Positions 53,078 through 61,790 of a DNA stretch of 64,000 nucleotides are shown piece after piece. The notes beneath the pieces are model-generated. The model saw only the letters and a list, made by a program, of their open reading frames with translations, made no database searches and had not been told where the DNA came from. The stretch lies in contig NZ_JNYZ01000041.1 in assembly GCF_000717335.1 (NCBI RefSeq), positions 31,585 through 95,584 on the forward strand, written 5' to 3'. The position numbers were made by a program, and so were the translations under genes. The first letter of the stretch is position 1. Each line of letters opens with the position of its first letter. The DNA is from Amycolatopsis jejuensis (GTDB taxonomy: Bacteria > Actinomycetota > Actinomycetes > Mycobacteriales > Pseudonocardiaceae).

Positions 53078-53661
53078 CAGGATTCCCCTTCGGTTTCGGC
53101 GGTGATCGTGCGGGGGAAGGCGGCCCATTGGGTGATCACTGTTTCGTCGCCCGCGGCGGACGGGCGGCGGTAACGTTCGACGACCGCCTCGACCTCCTCG
53201 ACCAGGCGTCGCGTTTCGTCCGGCGTGAGTGAGAGCCGGGTGCGGCCCAAGGTTGCGCTTTCTCGCCAGTCTTCCGCCCAGTCCGGCAATTCGGCGATGA
53301 ACTGCGCTTCCTCGCGGTACCGCTGGTTCACCACTTCGTGGAGGAGCGTCTTGACCGGGTCGCTCAGTTCCGGTTGGTCGAGGAAATCGGCGGCCCGGAT
53401 CCGGGTCGACTCCTGTGCCGCTTGCCACCAGCGTTCCCGTTTCGACCCCCGTTCGGCGTCCTCCACCACCAGCCCGGCGTCGGCGAGTTGCCGCAGGTGC
53501 CACGACGTGGTCCCGGAGCTTTCCCCGACTCGCTTGCCCAGCCCGGTTGCGGTGGCCGGGCCGTCGGTGGTCAGCAGGTCGAGCAGCTGCATCCGCAAGG
53601 GGTGCGCCAGCGCGCGCAGGGTGCGGGCGTCTAGCTGGCGAGTGCGGCGTCCGGTAGGCAT
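53077..53661 (-). CDS. ArsR-type winged-helix transcriptional regulator
   Basis: 194 residues: an ArsR-like HTH (about 12-90: LRALAHPLRMQLLDLLT, GESSGTTSWHLRQLADAGLV) and a C-terminal helical domain (LTPDETRRLVEEVEAVVERY). No metal-binding cysteine motif. It is divergent from a GntR/FadR gene, with three evenly spaced TYTGCA boxes in the gap. The 58-residue gene follows it. Confidence 0.85.
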   Translation of the reverse strand: MPTGRRTRQLDARTLRALAHPLRMQLLDLLTTDGPATATGLGKRVGESSGTTSWHLRQLADAGLVVEDAERGSKRERWWQAAQESTRIRAADFLDQPELSDPVKTLLHEVVNQRYREEAQFIAELPDWAEDWRESATLGRTRLSLTPDETRRLVEEVEAVVERYRRPSAAGDETVITQWAAFPRTITAETEGES

Positions 53662-53675
53662 AGTCCAGACTGTAC

Positions 53676-53709
53676 TCTGCAGAGAGACCTTTGCAAAGGA
53701 GCCTCTGCA
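53676..53709. promoter_or_regulatory. three phased TYTGCA boxes between divergent regulators
   Basis: TCTGCA (53676), TTTGCA (53690) and TCTGCA (53704) are each 14 bp apart; the middle one is in the perfect palindrome CCTTTGCAAAGG. Likely operator for the ArsR-type or the FadR-type regulator. Confidence 0.5.
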
Positions 53710-53732
53710 AACAAACAGCCTAGACTCAGGCC

Positions 53733-54455
53733 GTGGAGTCGACCTCGGTGGTGAGCGCGAATGAGGCGCTGTTCCGGCCGGTGCGGGCCGGGAACGCCTT
53801 CGAGGAGACCGTTGAGCGGTTGTTGCAGGCGATCCGGCTGGGGGTCGTCGGGGCAGGGGACCGGTTGCCGTCCGAGCGGGAGCTGGCCGAGCGGCTCGGG
53901 GTGAGCCGCGTGACGTTGCGCGAGGCGATCCGGGCGCTGGCCGACGCGGGGTACGTCGAGTCGCGGCGGGGGCGGTACGGCGGCACTTTCGTGAACGAGA
54001 ACCTCCCTGACCCGGCCGAGCGCACCGCTGGCGAGGTCGACATCGCCGGGCTGGAGGACACGCTCTGCCTGCGGCAAGTGCTCGAAACCGGCGCCGCCGA
54101 GGCCGCCGCGGCGCGCACGCTCAGCCAATCCGACCGGCGGCACCTCAGCGGCACGCTCGCCGAAGCCGCGGCGGCCGGGCTCGCCGACTACCGGCGTAAG
54201 GATTCCCGTCTCCACCTGGCGATTGCCGAGGTCACCGCGTCCGGCTCGCTCACCACCGCGGTCGCCGACGCGCGCACGCGGGTCAACCGCCTGCTGGACC
54301 GGATCCCCCTGCTCGAACCCAATCTCGAACACTCGAACGCGCAGCACGAGGCGATCGTCGACGCGATTCTGGCCGGCGACCCGGTTGCCGCGCGGCAGGC
54401 GATGGCTGAGCACATCGAGGGGACCGCCTCCCTGCTGCGAGCCTTCCTGGCGTGA
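53733..54455 (+). CDS. FadR/GntR family regulator with FCD domain
   Basis: 240 residues: an N-terminal winged helix (LPSERELAERLGVSRVTLREAIRALADAGYVESRRGRYGG in part) and a C-terminal FCD domain with the metal-ligand pattern (DSRLHLAIAEVTAS; NAQHEAIVDAI; AEHIEG). FCD regulators bind small carboxylates; the ligand is unknown. TAGACT lies 6 bp before the GTG, so the mRNA is probably leaderless. Confidence 0.88.
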   Translation: MESTSVVSANEALFRPVRAGNAFEETVERLLQAIRLGVVGAGDRLPSERELAERLGVSRVTLREAIRALADAGYVESRRGRYGGTFVNENLPDPAERTAGEVDIAGLEDTLCLRQVLETGAAEAAAARTLSQSDRRHLSGTLAEAAAAGLADYRRKDSRLHLAIAEVTASGSLTTAVADARTRVNRLLDRIPLLEPNLEHSNAQHEAIVDAILAGDPVAARQAMAEHIEGTASLLRAFLA

Positions 54456-54507
54456 TTTATTCACCAGGAAGACCGAACCTTGTCACCTGGTCAGCCGTCC
54501 ACTGATC

Positions 54508-56325
54508 GTGCAAGCAGCTCCGCAGAGTGACCAGCCAGTCGTCCGCCGTCGCTGGCGACGGGTCAGAACAGGCGCGTACTACCTGGGCGGGCTCCTGCTC
54601 GCGCTGCCGCTGGGCGCGTTCTGGGTCGCCTACCTGCTGCTCGACGTGCGCAGCCCGCAGGAGGTCCTCGCGTCGCTCGACAAGACCGTGACGCTCAAGT
54701 ACTCCGACGGCAGCGAGCTGCTGCGCGTGGTACCCGACGGCGGCGACCGGCGGTTCGTGCCGTTCGACCAGGTCCCGGAGAAGCTGCGGGACGCGATCGT
54801 CGCCACCGAGGACCCGACGTTCTGGCAGAACGCCGGGTTCGACCCCACCGGGATCGGCCGCGCGTTCCTCACCGGCGTCGGCGGCGGGTCCGGGATCACC
54901 CAGCAGTACATCAAGAAGTCGACCGGCGACGACGACGCGACGATGTCCCGCAAGCTCCAGGAGCTCGTACTCGCCACGAAGATCACCCAGGAACAGAGCA
55001 AGGAACGGATCTTCGAAAGCTACGTCAACATCATTTCCTTCGGCCGCAACACCTTCGGCCCGGCGGCGGCGATGAACGCGTTCTTCGGCCGTCCGCTCGA
55101 CGACACCATCACCTGGAGCGAGGCGGCGTTCCTGGCCGGGATGATCCAGTCGCCGTCGGTGCACGACCCTGCGGTGTCCGGCAACACGCATGCCGCGAAA
55201 CGCTGGGCTTACGTGCGCGACAAACTCGTGGCACGCGGGTACGTGAAGGACGCCGCGACGATGTCCTACCCGGGCGGCGAGATCAAGCCACCGGCGGAAA
55301 CGCGCGCGAGCCTCAGCTACGACAAATACCACGTCAAGCAGCAGGTGCTGGCCGAGCTGGAGCGGGACGGCTTCCCGCTTTCCCGGTTGCAGCAAGGAAA
55401 CCTGACCGTGCAGACCACCCTCGACCGGGATCTGCAGACCGCCGCGCGCAGCACGCTGGACGACCGGCTGAAGGGTCAGCCGAAAGAGTTCCGCGGTGCG
55501 CTGGTGTCCGTCGATCCGGCGACCGGCGCGGTGCGGGCCTACGACGGCGGCAACAACGGGGTACGCGATTATGCGGCAACCGAACGGTCGTCCGGTTCGG
55601 CGTTCTACCCGTTCACACTGGCCGCCGCGGTGGGCGCCGGAATTCCGGCCGACGAAAAGGCTCCCGCGCCCAAGGAAACCGAGTTCCTCGGCGAAAAGTT
55701 CGACTATCCACAACGTTGTCCACAGGCGTGCACGCTGCGCAGCGCGATGACGTCGGGCGCGGACACGCCGTTCATCGGGGTGGCGCGGAAGCTGGGTGCC
55801 TCAGCGCTCAGTGCCGCCGCGCGCGAGGCCGGGATTCCGGAGGAGGTGGACGGCGCCGCGACCTTGCGGGAGAAGGACGGAACCACGATCGGATCGAGCA
55901 TCGCCGTCGGCCGGTATCGTGTGCGGCCGCTCGACCTTGCGAGCGCGTACGCGACTTTCGCCGCAGAGGGCAAGCACGCATCACCTCATCTCGTGGACAA
56001 GGTGCTCGACCAGGCCGGGAAGGTGGTCTGGCAGCACGAAAACCAGTCTGACCAGGCGATCCCCCGGCGCGTGGCGCGCGAGGTGACGTCGGTGCTGACC
56101 TCCCCGCAGAACGGCCGTCCGGCAGCTTTGCGCACCGGCGAATTCCAGTACGGCAACTCACGCGACACCCAGGACGCCTGGGCAATCGGGTACACCCCGC
56201 AGCTGGCCACCGCCGTCTGGATCGGCTCCGACGACGAACGGCGCCTGTTCGACGCCGACGGAAACCGCCTGATGGGCGCCACAATCCCGGCCGAGGTGTG
56301 GCGATCGGTCATGACCAGGCGGTGA
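54508..56325 (+). CDS. class A PBP-like glycosyltransferase with degenerate transpeptidase domain
   Basis: 605 residues: TM segment (about 22-45), GT51 domain (about 60-230) with VATEDPTFWQNAGFDPTG (catalytic Glu101), GGGSGITQQYIKK and RKLQELVLATKITQEQSKERI, then a penicillin-binding-type domain (about 325-575). The transpeptidase motifs are broken: SGSAFYPFT has Tyr367 where the SxxK lysine should be, TSGADTPF replaces SxN, and LRTGEFQYGN replaces KTGT. The glycan-polymerising half looks intact, the crosslinking half does not. GTG 54508 is the best start after the FadR gene; the open frame upstream overlaps it. Confidence 0.85.
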   Translation: MQAAPQSDQPVVRRRWRRVRTGAYYLGGLLLALPLGAFWVAYLLLDVRSPQEVLASLDKTVTLKYSDGSELLRVVPDGGDRRFVPFDQVPEKLRDAIVATEDPTFWQNAGFDPTGIGRAFLTGVGGGSGITQQYIKKSTGDDDATMSRKLQELVLATKITQEQSKERIFESYVNIISFGRNTFGPAAAMNAFFGRPLDDTITWSEAAFLAGMIQSPSVHDPAVSGNTHAAKRWAYVRDKLVARGYVKDAATMSYPGGEIKPPAETRASLSYDKYHVKQQVLAELERDGFPLSRLQQGNLTVQTTLDRDLQTAARSTLDDRLKGQPKEFRGALVSVDPATGAVRAYDGGNNGVRDYAATERSSGSAFYPFTLAAAVGAGIPADEKAPAPKETEFLGEKFDYPQRCPQACTLRSAMTSGADTPFIGVARKLGASALSAAAREAGIPEEVDGAATLREKDGTTIGSSIAVGRYRVRPLDLASAYATFAAEGKHASPHLVDKVLDQAGKVVWQHENQSDQAIPRRVAREVTSVLTSPQNGRPAALRTGEFQYGNSRDTQDAWAIGYTPQLATAVWIGSDDERRLFDADGNRLMGATIPAEVWRSVMTRR

Positions 56326-56372
56326 GCGACCAGACGGTGAGCGACCAGACGGTGAGTGACCAGACGGTGAGT
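56313..56372. repeat. four tandem 15-bp repeats at convergent gene ends
   Basis: GACCAG(G/A)CGGTGAG(C/T) occurs four times without gaps, from the last codons of the PBP-like gene to the stop codon of the convergent O-methyltransferase gene; the first copy contains the PBP stop. Confidence 0.9.
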
Positions 56373-57022
56373 CAGCGGACGCGGGCCAGGACGAAGCCGT
56401 CGTACCCCTTGCTGCCGACCGTCTGGATTGCCGTGGCGTCAAGGCGTTCGTCACCGCGGAGGAGGTCGAACATCTCCCGCACACCCTGCACTGCCGGATC
56501 GGTGCTCGCAGCGTCGACGACAGCACCGTTGCGCACCACGTTGTCGACCACGATGGTGGTGCCCGGACGGGAAAGGGCGAGCGCCGCTTCGACGTACGCG
56601 GCGAGGTTGGCTTTGTCCGCGTCGATGAACACGAAGTCGAACGGGCCGGTGAGCGTCGGCAGCGTGTCGAGCGCAGCGCCGACCCGGATTTCGACGACGT
56701 CGCTGCCGAACCCCGCGCGGTCGAGGTTCGCCCGCGCGACGGCCGCGTGTTTCGGGTCGTATTCGCAGGTGATCAGCGTGCCGCCGGGCGGAAGCGCGCG
56801 GGCGAGCCAGATCGTGCTGTACCCGCCGAGCGAGCCGATTTCGAGGATCGACCGGGCACCGGCGGTGCGGGCGAGCAGGTGCAGCAGCTTGCCCTGGTTC
56901 GCCGCGACCGCGATGGGCGGCAGCCCGGCCGCCGCCGAATCCGCGAGCGCGTTTTCGAGCGGCGGATCAGCCGGGATCAGCGCGCTTTCGAGGTAGGCGT
57001 CGACTTCGGTCCAGTGGTTCAT
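56372..57022 (-). CDS. SAM-dependent O-methyltransferase
   Basis: 216 residues of the class I (catechol/caffeoyl-CoA type) O-methyltransferase family: ILEIGSLGGYSTIWLARAL (SAM motif I, about 60), FVFIDADKANLAAYVE (Asp for the metal) and TTIVVDNVVRNGAV with the second metal ligand. It starts 1 bp after the stop of the siderophore ABC ATPase gene, so it shares that iron-regulated transcript; a role in catechol or siderophore metabolism is possible (inference). Confidence 0.88.
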   Translation of the reverse strand: MNHWTEVDAYLESALIPADPPLENALADSAAAGLPPIAVAANQGKLLHLLARTAGARSILEIGSLGGYSTIWLARALPPGGTLITCEYDPKHAAVARANLDRAGFGSDVVEIRVGAALDTLPTLTGPFDFVFIDADKANLAAYVEAALALSRPGTTIVVDNVVRNGAVVDAASTDPAVQGVREMFDLLRGDERLDATAIQTVGSKGYDGFVLARVR

Positions 57023-57023
57023 C

Positions 57024-57851
57024 TCACGCCGCCCGGGGTCCGACCTTCGGGATCACCAGCGGGGTCCCGCTTTCCGGACATTCCATCACGCGGCACGGCA
57101 GCTCGAAGATCCGCTCGACGTTTTCCACCGTCACGACCTCGTCCGGCGTACCCGTCGCGAGCACCTCACCGTCGCGCATCGCAATCATGTGCGTGGCGTA
57201 GCGGGCCGCGTGGTTGAGGTCGTGCAGGACCGCGACCAGCGTGCGGCCCTGGTCGCGGTGCAGGGTCGCGCAGAGGTCGAGGATGTCCAGCTGGTGCGCG
57301 ATGTCCAGGTACGTCGTCGGCTCGTCGAGCAGCAGCAGGTCGGTCTGCTGGGCGAGCGCCATCGCCATCCACACGCGCTGGCGCTGCCCGCCGGACAGCT
57401 CGTCGACCAGGCGTTCGGCGAGGTCGTCGACACCAGTGGCGCGCATCGACTCGGCAACCACCGCGGCGTCGTCGCGGGACCACTGGCGCAGCAGCTTCTG
57501 GTGCGGGTAGCGGCCGCGGGCGACGAGGTCGGCCACGGTGATGCCGTCCGGCGCGATCGAACTCTGCGGCAGCAGCCCGAGCCGTCGCGCGACCTCCTTG
57601 GCGCCGTAGCTGGAGATCACTTCGCCGTCGAGGAAAACCGAGCCTTTACGCGGCTTCAGCATCCGGGCGAGCGCGCGCAGCAGCGTGGTCTTGCCGCAGG
57701 CGTTGGGCCCGACGATGACCGTGAACGACTTGTCCGGGATGACCACGCCGAGCCGCTCGGCGACGGTGCGCCCGTCGTAGGCCAGGGTCAGCTCTTCGGC
57801 GTGCAGCCGCGGTTCGGTGCGGGCCGGCGCCTCTTCGATCGTCTGTGCCAC
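57024..57851 (-). CDS. iron-siderophore ABC transporter ATP-binding protein
   Basis: 275 residues of the FepC/FecE type: Walker A VGPNACGKTTLLRAL (about 48), Q-loop LGLLPQSS, signature VDELSGGQRQRVWMAMAL, Walker B LLLLDEPTTYLDIAHQ and switch His in AVLHDLNHAARYATH. Permease and binding-protein genes are not next to it, so it must work with partners elsewhere. An iron box ends directly before the GTG start, indicating DtxR/IdeR-type control. Confidence 0.92.
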   Translation of the reverse strand: MAQTIEEAPARTEPRLHAEELTLAYDGRTVAERLGVVIPDKSFTVIVGPNACGKTTLLRALARMLKPRKGSVFLDGEVISSYGAKEVARRLGLLPQSSIAPDGITVADLVARGRYPHQKLLRQWSRDDAAVVAESMRATGVDDLAERLVDELSGGQRQRVWMAMALAQQTDLLLLDEPTTYLDIAHQLDILDLCATLHRDQGRTLVAVLHDLNHAARYATHMIAMRDGEVLATGTPDEVVTVENVERIFELPCRVMECPESGTPLVIPKVGPRAA

Positions 57852-57870
57852 ACAGGTAAGGCTAACCTAG
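57852..57870 (-). promoter_or_regulatory. iron box (IdeR/DtxR-type operator)
   Basis: The minus strand reads AGGTTAGCCTTACCTGT, matching 15 of 19 positions of the palindromic TTAGGTTAGGCTAACCTAA consensus, immediately upstream of the ABC ATPase start codon. Confidence 0.8.
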
Positions 57871-57967
57871 TGACGCCCGTTCGGGGAGTTCCGTGGGTCG
57901 CATTCGCCGAACGTGACCGGCCGGTGTCATGATGCGTCCGGCGGATCCCGGGCGGAGCGAGGGTGCG

Positions 57968-59296
57968 ATGGACGACTACCGCGTCGTCGCGGACGAGCTC
58001 GCCGCCGCCATCGAGGCAGGTCGCCTGCGTCCCGGCGACCGGCTCCCGCCCCAGCGCCGGTTTGCCCGTGACCGCGGGATCGCCGGGTCCACCGCCGCCC
58101 GCGTGTACGGCGAGCTCGTCCGGCGCGGCCTGGCGATCGGCGAGGTGGGCCGGGGCACTTTCGTGCGCGCCGCGCGGCCCGGTCCGGAACCGGCGTTGTC
58201 CGAACCCGGCGACGCGCGCGTCGACCTCGAGCTCAACTTCGCCGTGCTGCCGAGCCAATCGCCGAAGCTCGCGCGGGCACTCGAACCGGTGCTGCGTGCG
58301 GACGTCTTCACCGACGCCCTGAACCCACTCGGCGCCGCCGGTACGAAGGCGGTGCGCGAGGCCGCCGTCGCGATGCTGGCCCGCGGCAGCTGGACACCGG
58401 ATCCGGAATCGGTGCTGGTCACCGGCAACGGACGGCAAGGTATTGCCGCCGCGCTGGCGGCCTTCGTGCCGACGGGGGAGCGGCTGGCGGTCGAATCGCT
58501 GACGTATCCGGTGGTCAAGGCCGCGGCGACCCGGCTGGGCATCGAGCTGGTGCCGATCGAAACCGATTCGTGCGGCCTGGTCCCGGCCGCGCTGCGGGCG
58601 AGCGCTCCGGTGCGGGCGTTGTACGTGCAGCCGACGCTGCACAATCCGCTCGGCGTCACGATGCCGCCCACGCGCCGTGCCGAACTCGCCGCGACCGTGC
58701 GTGACCTGGACTTACCGGTGATCGAGGACGGGATCTACACCTTTCTGCGCCCGGACACCGAACCGCTCGCCGCGTTGATTCCCGAGCGGACGGTTTTCGT
58801 CGACAGCCTTTCGAAACGGGTCGCGCCGGGGCTCACCGCAGGTTTTCTCGTGGTGCCGCCGACGTGGGTCGCGCGGCTCGCGAGCGCCGTTCGCTCGGGC
58901 GGCTGGGGCGCGTCGCGGTTCTCGGTGGAAGCCGCGCGGCGCTGGATCACCGGGGGAGTGCTCGCGGAAGTCGAAGCGGCGAAGCGCGCGGACGCGGCAG
59001 TCCGCGCGAAAATCGTCGCTGACCGGCTCGCGGGCTTCCGCGTGCACGGCGACGCGGCGGCGTATCACCGCTGGTGGGAGCTGCCGGAACCGTGGCGGGC
59101 CGAGACGTTCGTGGCCGCCGCCGCGCGCCACGGCATCGCGTTGTCCCCGGCGGCGGCGTTCGCCGTGGTACCTGGTCACGCGCCGAACGCGGTGCGGATC
59201 GCGGTGTCCGCGCCGCCGGAGGAAACCCTGGCCGCCGCGCTGGATGTCTTGGCCGCGCTGGCTGCCGGATCACCGGACGACGTCGACGTGTCCTGA
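57968..59296 (+). CDS. MocR-type regulator (GntR + aminotransferase fold)
   Basis: 442 residues: winged helix (about 8-75: LRPGDRLPPQRRFARDRGIAGSTAARVYGELVRRG in part) and an aminotransferase-like domain with GNGRQGIAAALAA, QPTLHNPLGVTMPP, VIEDGIYTF and the PLP lysine in FVDSLSKRVAPGLTAGF (about 285). MocR proteins sense PLP or amino compounds. ATG 57968 with GAGCGAGGG upstream is chosen. Its last 11 codons are duplicated downstream. Confidence 0.87.
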   Translation: MDDYRVVADELAAAIEAGRLRPGDRLPPQRRFARDRGIAGSTAARVYGELVRRGLAIGEVGRGTFVRAARPGPEPALSEPGDARVDLELNFAVLPSQSPKLARALEPVLRADVFTDALNPLGAAGTKAVREAAVAMLARGSWTPDPESVLVTGNGRQGIAAALAAFVPTGERLAVESLTYPVVKAAATRLGIELVPIETDSCGLVPAALRASAPVRALYVQPTLHNPLGVTMPPTRRAELAATVRDLDLPVIEDGIYTFLRPDTEPLAALIPERTVFVDSLSKRVAPGLTAGFLVVPPTWVARLASAVRSGGWGASRFSVEAARRWITGGVLAEVEAAKRADAAVRAKIVADRLAGFRVHGDAAAYHRWWELPEPWRAETFVAAAARHGIALSPAAAFAVVPGHAPNAVRIAVSAPPEETLAAALDVLAALAAGSPDDVDVS

Positions 59297-59375
59297 GTTT
59301 TATGCGTGGCGCCACAGCTGCCGGATCACCGGACGACGTCGATGTGTCCTGAGGTTTATGCGCGTCGGCGCCACA
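59261..59375. repeat. 56-bp tandem duplication at convergent gene ends
   Basis: GCTGCCGGATCACCGGACGA and the following 36 bp occur at 59261 and again at 59317, with a third partial start near 59373. The duplicated unit carries the MocR gene end on one strand and the end of the acyl-reductase gene (LWRxxA-stop) on the other. Confidence 0.9.
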
Positions 59376-61314
59376 ACAGCCGGGTCAGGGTCGCTGCGAC
59401 GGCGGCCGGAACGGGTTGCCTCGGCCGTTTCCGGGCTTCGGGCGCGGATTCCGGCATCACGCGGTACACGAGGTGCGCCGCGAACCTGGCTGCGTCCGGG
59501 GTGGCGAGCGCGGCCAGCTCCGCGGCCCGGCCCTCGGGCAGGTTCAGGATCTGCGGCCGCCGTTCGATCGCCTTCACCACGAGCGCGGCAGCGCGTTCCG
59601 GCGAACTTGCCGGCAGACCGCGGTACGAGCCGGTGGGCGCGATCATTTCGGTTCGTACCAACGGCATTCGCACTGACGAGAACGTGACGCCGTCGGACAG
59701 CGTCTCCCTGCCTGCGGTCAGGCCGAACTCCTCGAGGGCCGCTTTCGAGGCCAGGTAAGCGGAAAAGCGCGGCGTGTCGGTCTGCAGGCCCTGCGTGGTC
59801 ACGTTCACGATGTGGCCGAAGCGGCGTTCCGTCATCGACGGCAGCAGTCCGAGAATCAGCCGTACGGGGCCGAAGTAGTTGATGGCCATCGTGCGCTCGT
59901 AGTCGTGGAATCGTTCTGTGGACAGCTGTACCGACCGTCGGATGGACCGTCCCGCGTTGTTCACCAGCACGTCCACTGCACCGTGGTCTGCTAGGACGGC
60001 CTTCACGAGCGCGTCGACGGCGTCGCCATCTGTGAGGTCGCACGGGTACGTCGCTGCTTCGCTGCCCCTTGCAGTGATCTCGTTGCACACGCTGTCGAGC
60101 TCTTCGGCGCGGCGCGCGACTAGAAGCACCTTCGCACCGTGACGCGCTATGGCGAGCGCAGTCGCGCGTCCGATACCCGACGACGCACCTGTAATCAACA
60201 CGGTGCGTCCTTTGAGCCCTCGACGGCGCGCACGATCAGGGTCGAGATGCTTGCGCCAGTAGCGATACAACGGTTCTGCGTAGTCGCGAAGCTCGGGAAG
60301 CGTGACGCCGCTGCCGTACAGCTCCGAAGTGGTATGCGCAGTGTCGAACTCGACGTCCATGTTCAGGTGCGGGAGCACTTCGAGGGGAATTCCCAGCTCT
60401 GTCAACACTGCTGCGCGCGTTGCACGTCCTGTTGGTATTCGGTCCACTGCCGTCGCGAGGCGGGACGCTGTCGCGCGAAGCAGCCCTGACGGCACTGTCG
60501 TGCGTACGCGGGGCGCTCCGGCAACGCGCGCGAAGGCGTTGTAGACCTCGTGCAGCTGTTGCGGTCGCGGCGAAGCGAGGTGGTAGGTGCTGCCCGAAGG
60601 CGCTTCGCGGTGCATGAGGTAGGTGATCGCGTCGACGACGTAGTCGACCGGCACTATGTTCGTCGCTCCTAAGGCGGGAGCGACGAGCGGAAGCTGCTTC
60701 GGCAGCGCGGCGAGCCGGGAGATGGCGGGCAGGAAGTAGTACGGCCCGTCGATCTTGTCCATCTCGCCGGTGCGCGAATCGCCGACGACCGCCGAGGGAC
60801 GGTAGATGCGGAACGGGACTTGAGACTGTTCGCGAACGAGCTTCTCGGCTTTGAACTTCGTTGCGTGGTATGGAGAACTGAAGGTCTGGCCGAGGTCGAA
60901 ATCGGCTTCGGTGAACCGCCCGGGGTGATCACCCGTCACGGCGATGGACGACACGTGGTGCAGCAGCCCGGCTCCGGCGGCCGCCGCGAAGGCGAGGAGA
61001 TTGCGCGTGCCCTCGACGTTCGCGGCCTGATTCGCCTCGTCATCGGCAGTGAAGTCGTACACGGCGGCGAGGTGCACGACGTGGTCGACGCCTGCGTAGT
61101 CAGCGGGGTCGAGGCCGAGCAGGGGTTCGGTGAGATCGCCGACCGCGGGGGACCAGCCCTTCGGCCAGCTTTCCGCGCCGTTTTTGGCGAGCCGATCCCG
61201 TGAGGTGTTGCGGACGAGTACGTGCACGGCGGTCGTGTCCCGCCGTTCGAGCAGCCGGGCGACCAGGCGCTTCCCGAGGAAGCCCGTCGCGCCCGTGACG
61301 AAGTAGGTGGTCAT
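59356..61314 (-). CDS. two-domain fatty-acyl reductase/SDR protein (Acr1-like)
   Basis: 652 residues. The N-terminal half (about 1-350) is an extended SDR of the fatty-acyl-CoA reductase/male-sterility type: FVTGATGFLGKRLVARLL, HLAAVYDFTA, SSPYHATKFKAEKLV and RPSAVVGDSRTGEMDKIDGPYY. The C-terminal half (about 370-580) is a classical SDR: LITGASSGIGRATALAIA, NNAGRSIRRS, YLASKAALEEF. This matches mycobacterial AcrA1/Rv3391-like proteins, which reduce acyl-CoA to aldehyde. ATG 61314 is the family start. The TAA stop lies in the tandem duplication. Confidence 0.88.
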   Translation of the reverse strand: MTTYFVTGATGFLGKRLVARLLERRDTTAVHVLVRNTSRDRLAKNGAESWPKGWSPAVGDLTEPLLGLDPADYAGVDHVVHLAAVYDFTADDEANQAANVEGTRNLLAFAAAAGAGLLHHVSSIAVTGDHPGRFTEADFDLGQTFSSPYHATKFKAEKLVREQSQVPFRIYRPSAVVGDSRTGEMDKIDGPYYFLPAISRLAALPKQLPLVAPALGATNIVPVDYVVDAITYLMHREAPSGSTYHLASPRPQQLHEVYNAFARVAGAPRVRTTVPSGLLRATASRLATAVDRIPTGRATRAAVLTELGIPLEVLPHLNMDVEFDTAHTTSELYGSGVTLPELRDYAEPLYRYWRKHLDPDRARRRGLKGRTVLITGASSGIGRATALAIARHGAKVLLVARRAEELDSVCNEITARGSEAATYPCDLTDGDAVDALVKAVLADHGAVDVLVNNAGRSIRRSVQLSTERFHDYERTMAINYFGPVRLILGLLPSMTERRFGHIVNVTTQGLQTDTPRFSAYLASKAALEEFGLTAGRETLSDGVTFSSVRMPLVRTEMIAPTGSYRGLPASSPERAAALVVKAIERRPQILNLPEGRAAELAALATPDAARFAAHLVYRVMPESAPEARKRPRQPVPAAVAATLTRLLWRRRA

Positions 61315-61383
61315 GGCCGGCACCTTCGGGTCGGGGCTCTGCGGGTGCCGACTCTACCTACTCATAAGTAGGAACGGTAGTTG

Positions 61384-61620
61384 TCAGTCGCTTCCGGTAC
61401 GCCGGGCCGGCGTGGCGGTCGCCACCACGGCGTCGCGCAACGCTGCCCGCAGCCGCCCGACCTCGAGCGGCCCGAGCACGGCCGCCTCGCCCGGCGGGGC
61501 CACCACGACGACCTTGTCGTCGCTGCTCACGAACACCGTGACGTCGCGCCGCCGTCCCGCCAGGTCCCGGCAGCCGATCGCCCATTCGTTCCGCACCGCA
61601 CTGTCGTCCTGCCCTGCCAC
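61384..61620 (-). CDS. small hypothetical protein
   Basis: 78 residues; GTG 61620 with GGAGGG 8 bp upstream. The chain alternates charged and beta-strand-like stretches (RRDVTVFVSSDDKVVVVAPPGE) and ends in a helix (LRAALRDAVVATATP). No family is recognised. It is divergent from the ferredoxin-reductase gene. Confidence 0.55.
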   Translation of the reverse strand: MAGQDDSAVRNEWAIGCRDLAGRRRDVTVFVSSDDKVVVVAPPGEAAVLGPLEVGRLRAALRDAVVATATPARRTGSD

Positions 61621-61790
61621 GGTCCTCGCCCTCCGATCAGGTTGTGATCCGTCGTGCCGGGGTGGGACCGGCCGCGCCGGAACCCCTTACGCCGGTTCAC
61701 CCGAATTGCCTACCGGCCGGTTTTCAGCGGGGGTGCGGGATGCGCGGTACCGTCGGTTTTCCGCCGCGTCGCACGTACTCGGGAGGACGG

